Source of the DNA: Artocarpus heterophyllus
Taxonomy: Eukaryota > Streptophyta > Magnoliopsida > Rosales > Moraceae
NCBI GenBank assembly: GCA_025403435.1
Contig: CM046345.1
Coordinates: forward strand, 18,222,809-18,286,808
Direction of reading: 5' to 3'
Length of the DNA stretch: 64,000 nt
The notes beneath the pieces are model-generated. The model searched no databases and was not told where the DNA came from. It saw only the letters and a list, made by a program, of their open reading frames with translations. The position numbers and the translations under genes were made by a program. This document shows positions 60,124 through 64,000 of the stretch, in pieces (the stretch's first letter is position 1; the number at the start of each line of letters is the position of its first letter).

Positions 60124-62131
60124 TGTTAGACATGTATGCCTTAAGAAGTAAAAATGTAAAAGTTTTTGGAGATATTTTTTTCAATAAAGAATTTATTTAT
60201 TGTTTATATACCAAATCTTGTCCTCTTTACGTTCATATTTGTTGAATGTATGTTAAGCAAACAATAGTCTAGACTGTCGATCTAAACCTTAAGAATTGGG
60301 CATATGATGGACAGATTATGTGGAAGACACGATTCTTAAAGTGATGGTCTAAATCATAAGTCTGCAATCGAGGGAACAAAGTTGGGCACTTTATTCATGT
60401 AAATATTGTTATGTTGTCTATATCCCTATTAGGAGATGGTTTGTCTTGACCATCGGAGGTGGACTCCGTGAAGAGAAACATTGGCACGTTGTCATAGGTG
60501 ACTATATGTTGGATTGGGACATAAAGTGAATTGATTTGGATTAATAATTCTGTCTCGGTAAATCGATTCACTTTAGACAATCAGTTGTATTGTATCTTAA
60601 TCTTGAGATGAATAGTGGGCCCATTGTCTTGACTTGTGTCTTTTGATGTACCTAAGGGTGACACCTACATCTTAATAGTGGTATGTATGCCGGTACGTTG
60701 GAGGCATAACTCTTGATAGCTTAGACTTGTTATTCATAGATATGGAATCCATAGCTCTTCTTTTGGAGTAGTGATATCCTTTTATATACGTTATCCTATA
60801 ATTGAAAAACTGGAGAGCTCAACCATTTGGATACATAGGTGTAACCGAATGGTATACTGTCTTTGGATGGTAAGTTTTCTGATGGTGGGATAATGGAACA
60901 TAAGATAAAAATAATCAAGAAGGTAAGACAAAACTTGTCCTTAAGCCGATTATGGATTATCATATGGGGATACGATACACTATAATATGTCATGGAGACT
61001 TAGCTATATGAGCTTCATAATTCTATGTAGTTTGAGAGTGCAGGTCCAAGCTTTTAATGGATTAGCATTGGAGTTTATAATTATGAAATGTATATCTGGG
61101 ATATTGGGTTTCGTAATTATCGAGAGCTTAAACTATATAGGTCCATTTGGTCCCTTTTGCTAGCTCCCAACATCCTGTAACGATAAGGCGTGCTTTTCTA
61201 ATAATTGGTAACTTATGTCAGATTTATTAGATTGGTTAAAATTTAGAAGAATCGGATAATTCATGTCTATTTATCGATTGAATTAATTTTGTGATAAAAT
61301 TAATTCAAGATAAACTTGTTGAATTATTGGGATCGGATAATTCTTGTCTGTTTATCGGTTGATTTAATTTTGGATAAATTAGATCAAGATAAACTTGTAG
61401 AATTTTTAGAAATTTATTTATTTTCCTAGAGATTATCTAAATAAAGTTGTTTTGATTAGATAACTTCTCTATTGGGTTATTTGAATTAAAACTAAGACTT
61501 TATCTTATAGAATCTCTGGTAGAAAATAAAAGATTTGCTAAGATTTTTATTCAGCAGTTTGGCCTGCCGATAGGGCTATTCGGCCTACCAATCATCCTAA
61601 TCGGCCTGCCGATTAGCGAAGGATAAGATCACGTATTTTTATGCAGATCTTATCAGATATTGATCTGAATTTGATTTTGATCTGAATTTTTGAGACCTAA
61701 TCTGATAAGGACTGACCCTAGACCCAACCTCTATAAATAGGGAGTAAGTCACATAAGTTATTTAGATCAATCAAGAGATAAAGAGTGATACTCTGCTAGT
61801 GAGAATCTGAAAACTCCCTGACAGCTTTTGTTCATAAATCACAAACACTAGCTTTGGGTTCTCTCGATTGGTAGGAAGGAGAGTCACCTGGTGGAAGAGT
61901 TGTATGTGTGAGCCCACACTCACTTCGGTCGTGGATAAAGAATAGCAAAGAAGACTAGTTGGTTGAGGCTCTTCTGAAACGTTACTTTTCTTCACGTTTT
62001 GCGAGGGTTCTTCGGCAATCAAAGGTTAGTAAGATCTAGTTAATTTATGCATATAGCATGTCAAATTTGTGTTTTAAAAAATACTCTGATATTAAATTTT
62101 AAAAATTCTATTGCATACTATTTTTTCAATA
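60124..62131 (+). repeat. 5' LTR of the right-hand copia copy
   Basis: Starts TGTTAGACATGTATGCC. TATAAATA at 61732-61739. Motif cluster 61553-61615. It keeps the GATTTAATTTTGGATAAATT block missing from the 3' LTR at 26511-28620. Confidence 0.92.
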
Positions 62132-62133
62132 AT

Positions 62134-62145
62134 TGGTATTAGAGC
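62134..62145 (+). other. Primer binding site of the right-hand copia copy
   Basis: TGGTATTAGAGC, one transition away from the initiator tRNA-Met complement. Confidence 0.85.
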
Positions 62146-62649
62146 CATGGTTTTTACATAAAATTACGAGTTTGTGATCATACTATATGTATAAATTTTA
62201 CGATCTTAATCTCTCCTATGCTTGAATTTTATTTTGTAGAGAGTTGGCACTCTAGGTTTTTATATATTATAATTGTTGTCATGGATTATATGGCGAATGT
62301 CTATTAATTAATTATGGTTGATTAAATGATAATTAAATTATTTATTAATTAATTAATTTATACCGGTTATGGTTCCTTAGAGATTAGAATATGTATTTAG
62401 GTTTTTCATGTAATTAGGTGGCGGACTATCATCTCCTTCTAGGAATTATTATTTATTTTTAAATTTGTAAGAATTTTACAATTAAATAATCATTCAGAGA
62501 AGACGAATCTAAAAGACAGATCTAGAAGAATGATGATGGTGCTCCCAAGTATTTCCTGAGTCTCTAATTTTATGTTTTTGAATTGTTGAAAATAAAATAG
62601 ATAAATTGCATTAAAAATTTATTTTCTAGAATGGAAGATTTCTGCTCGG

Positions 62650-62880
62650 TCGGCATGCAAAACCTCATAGTTCGGCAGGTCGATGGTCGCAGATCGGCAA
62701 GCCGGACGTGAGGTTCGGTAGGCCGACAACGGGGCAAAAATCAAAAAGCTCTAGTGGCAGGCCGAACTTTCAGTTCGGCAGGCCAAACTTTCATGAATCG
62801 ACAGGCCGATCTTTCTGATCGATTAGCTGATGGAGCATGACCGGCAGGCCGATCACCCACATCAGCCCGCCGACCAAGAG
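62650..62880 (+). repeat. Dyad-motif cluster in the leader of the right-hand copia copy
   Basis: At least eight units, among them GTTCGGCAGGTCGA, GGTTCGGTAGGCCGAC, GGCAGGCCGAAC, GTTCGGCAGGCCAAAC, CGACAGGCCGATC and CCGGCAGGCCGATC. Better preserved than the equivalent cluster at 21396-21580. Confidence 0.83.
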
Positions 62881-63826
62881 CTAGAAATTTCCAAAAAAGG
62901 TGCAGTTTTAATTTTATCTTTAGGACAATTATGAGAAATATTAAATTTAGATATGACCAGAAATATGAATTATTCGATTCATATAGGATTGAAGACTTGA
63001 AGATGGGCATTACATGAAGAAGGATACAGCTTGAGGATTCAAGGATGAATAATTGATAATATGTCTTGATTATTCTCTTGTAATCTTACTTTTCTATTCT
63101 CTAGGGTGGAGCCATAATATTACGGTTATTTAGTATTTTGCTTGTAGCTTTACTTGAATGCTTTGTTTGTCCATTATAATATGATTTGTCATGTATATTG
63201 ATAACATGTCATATAGAATAGGGAGTGCCGCTCATATTAAAATTGTTCATGCATGTTCTTAAAATAAAACCTTGATTTCAAAAGATTGAGTGGGAAAAGG
63301 TTTTCAAAGAGATGACCTTAGGCCTCTATCGTTGGTCCATAAGCAAAACATGGTGGTCCCGACCTCTAGGAAGAGATTTTTATCATGTACCAGATTGGAT
63401 CTCTAAGAGGATAAGGTATTTTAGGATGATTTATGGTTGCACACCCCTAGGTGGTGATTATAAATCATGGATAAAATATTGAAATGATGGTTATACACTC
63501 ACGTTAATTTTATTATTAACCTCCCCTAGGAGCTCTGTTAATAAAATTGATGGCCAAAGAAACAACTATTAATATATGCGGAATCATACGGATCCTGGAT
63601 GGCATACATTAATCAAGAGGGGATCTGTGTTCCTGATTGAATTTGGCATAACTCCCTTAGGAGCTTGTTGAATTCTGAGTTGGGAATTATCGTTGTAAGG
63701 TTGTGATATTTTCAAAGTTTTGACACATAAACATATTTATACTTTTTACATGATTGTGTTATCTTACTAAATTATTATGATATGTTTGCTTATGTTTGGT
63801 ATATGATTCTTTATTGTAGATTAAAA

Positions 63827-64000
63827 ATGTCTAAAAACACTTTATTATTGATAGTTGACAAAAACCTATTAACTGGAGAGAATTATAATGATTGAAAATG
63901 GAACCTGGATATCGTCCTCTCCTTTGAGAAACTGAAATATGTACTGGCAACCCATTGTAATCCCAAGCCTACGGGAGACTCAACTAATGAGTAATTCGAA
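63827..64000 (+). pseudogene. Start of copia gag, truncated by the window end
   Basis: Begins ATGTCTAAAAACAC and is alignable codon by codon with 22554 onward. A TGA occurs at the NDW position (codon about 23, TGG expected), so this copy is also damaged, although the Trp codon broken in the other copy is intact here. Confidence 0.85.

Larger units (their letters stand above)
60124..64000 (+). mobile_element. Second plus-strand copia copy of the same family, running off the window
   Basis: 5' LTR 60124-62131 (2008 bp, ends CAATA where CAACA is expected), primer site, long leader with motif cluster, and the start of gag at 63827. It closely follows the copia at 9816-28620 but without the nested insertion. 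Because it lacks the replaced block of that element's 3' LTR, it serves as the reference structure for the family. Confidence 0.92.

Noticed and set aside
1..64000. CRISPR arrays, tRNA and rRNA genes
   Set aside because: No regularly spaced identical repeats with unique spacers, and no cloverleaf-like A and B box pair noticed. The only tRNA-like strings are retroelement primer sites.

Overview
The window is nuclear DNA of a flowering plant, most likely a eudicot. The genes have spliced GT-AG introns, the intergenic DNA is AT-rich, plant-specific families are present (LAG1-type ceramide synthase, CYSTM, SOFL), and more than half of the sequence is nested LTR retrotransposons. I cannot name the species. 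A run of 100 N (56066-56165) marks an assembly gap.

Host genes, left to right: (1) 839-5392 (+), a six-exon STK16/NAK-type Ser/Thr kinase of 349 aa. (2) 6010-8024 (-), a six-exon LAG1/TLC-domain ceramide synthase of 307 aa, tail to tail with the kinase. (3) 34186-36510 (-), a three-exon CYSTM stress peptide of 79 aa, recoverable only by splicing very small exons. (4) 50111-50572 (+), an intronless SOB FIVE-LIKE (SOFL) protein of 153 aa. All four look intact. An unrecognised ORF on the minus strand was split by a copia insertion; its halves lie at 28621-28853 and 9654-9810.

Mobile DNA: a decayed Ty1/copia element (9816-28620) has a second, very young LTR element (10964-20031) nested inside its 5' LTR, with a perfect 5-bp target duplication. 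The young element has no gag or pol. It has gypsy-style ends (tRNA-iMet primer site, GAGGACGAAATTTC box plus polypurine tract) and carries two open, intronless genes in its sense direction: a Cys4 zinc-knuckle basic protein and a LOG-like (cytokinin riboside monophosphate phosphoribohydrolase family) protein. A second young copy (38296-46459, TSD GAAAG) lies in the opposite orientation and carries the same two open genes. To the right of SOFL are a gutted gypsy element (about 52870-55005), an inverted piece of the copia family (55339 to the gap), a 3-kb gypsy LTR (56411-59466), and a further copia copy running off the window (60124-64000).

Two observations stand out. First, a non-autonomous retrotransposon is carrying a LOG-like gene and a Cys4 protein as cargo, intact in both copies. 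Second, clusters of a G+C-rich dyad motif (consensus GTTCGGCAGGCCGAAC and its reverse complement) recur in the LTRs or leaders of otherwise unrelated copia and gypsy families here, often in facing orientations. All intron and element boundaries were worked out by eye from splice sites, frame closure and terminal sequences; none has transcript support.
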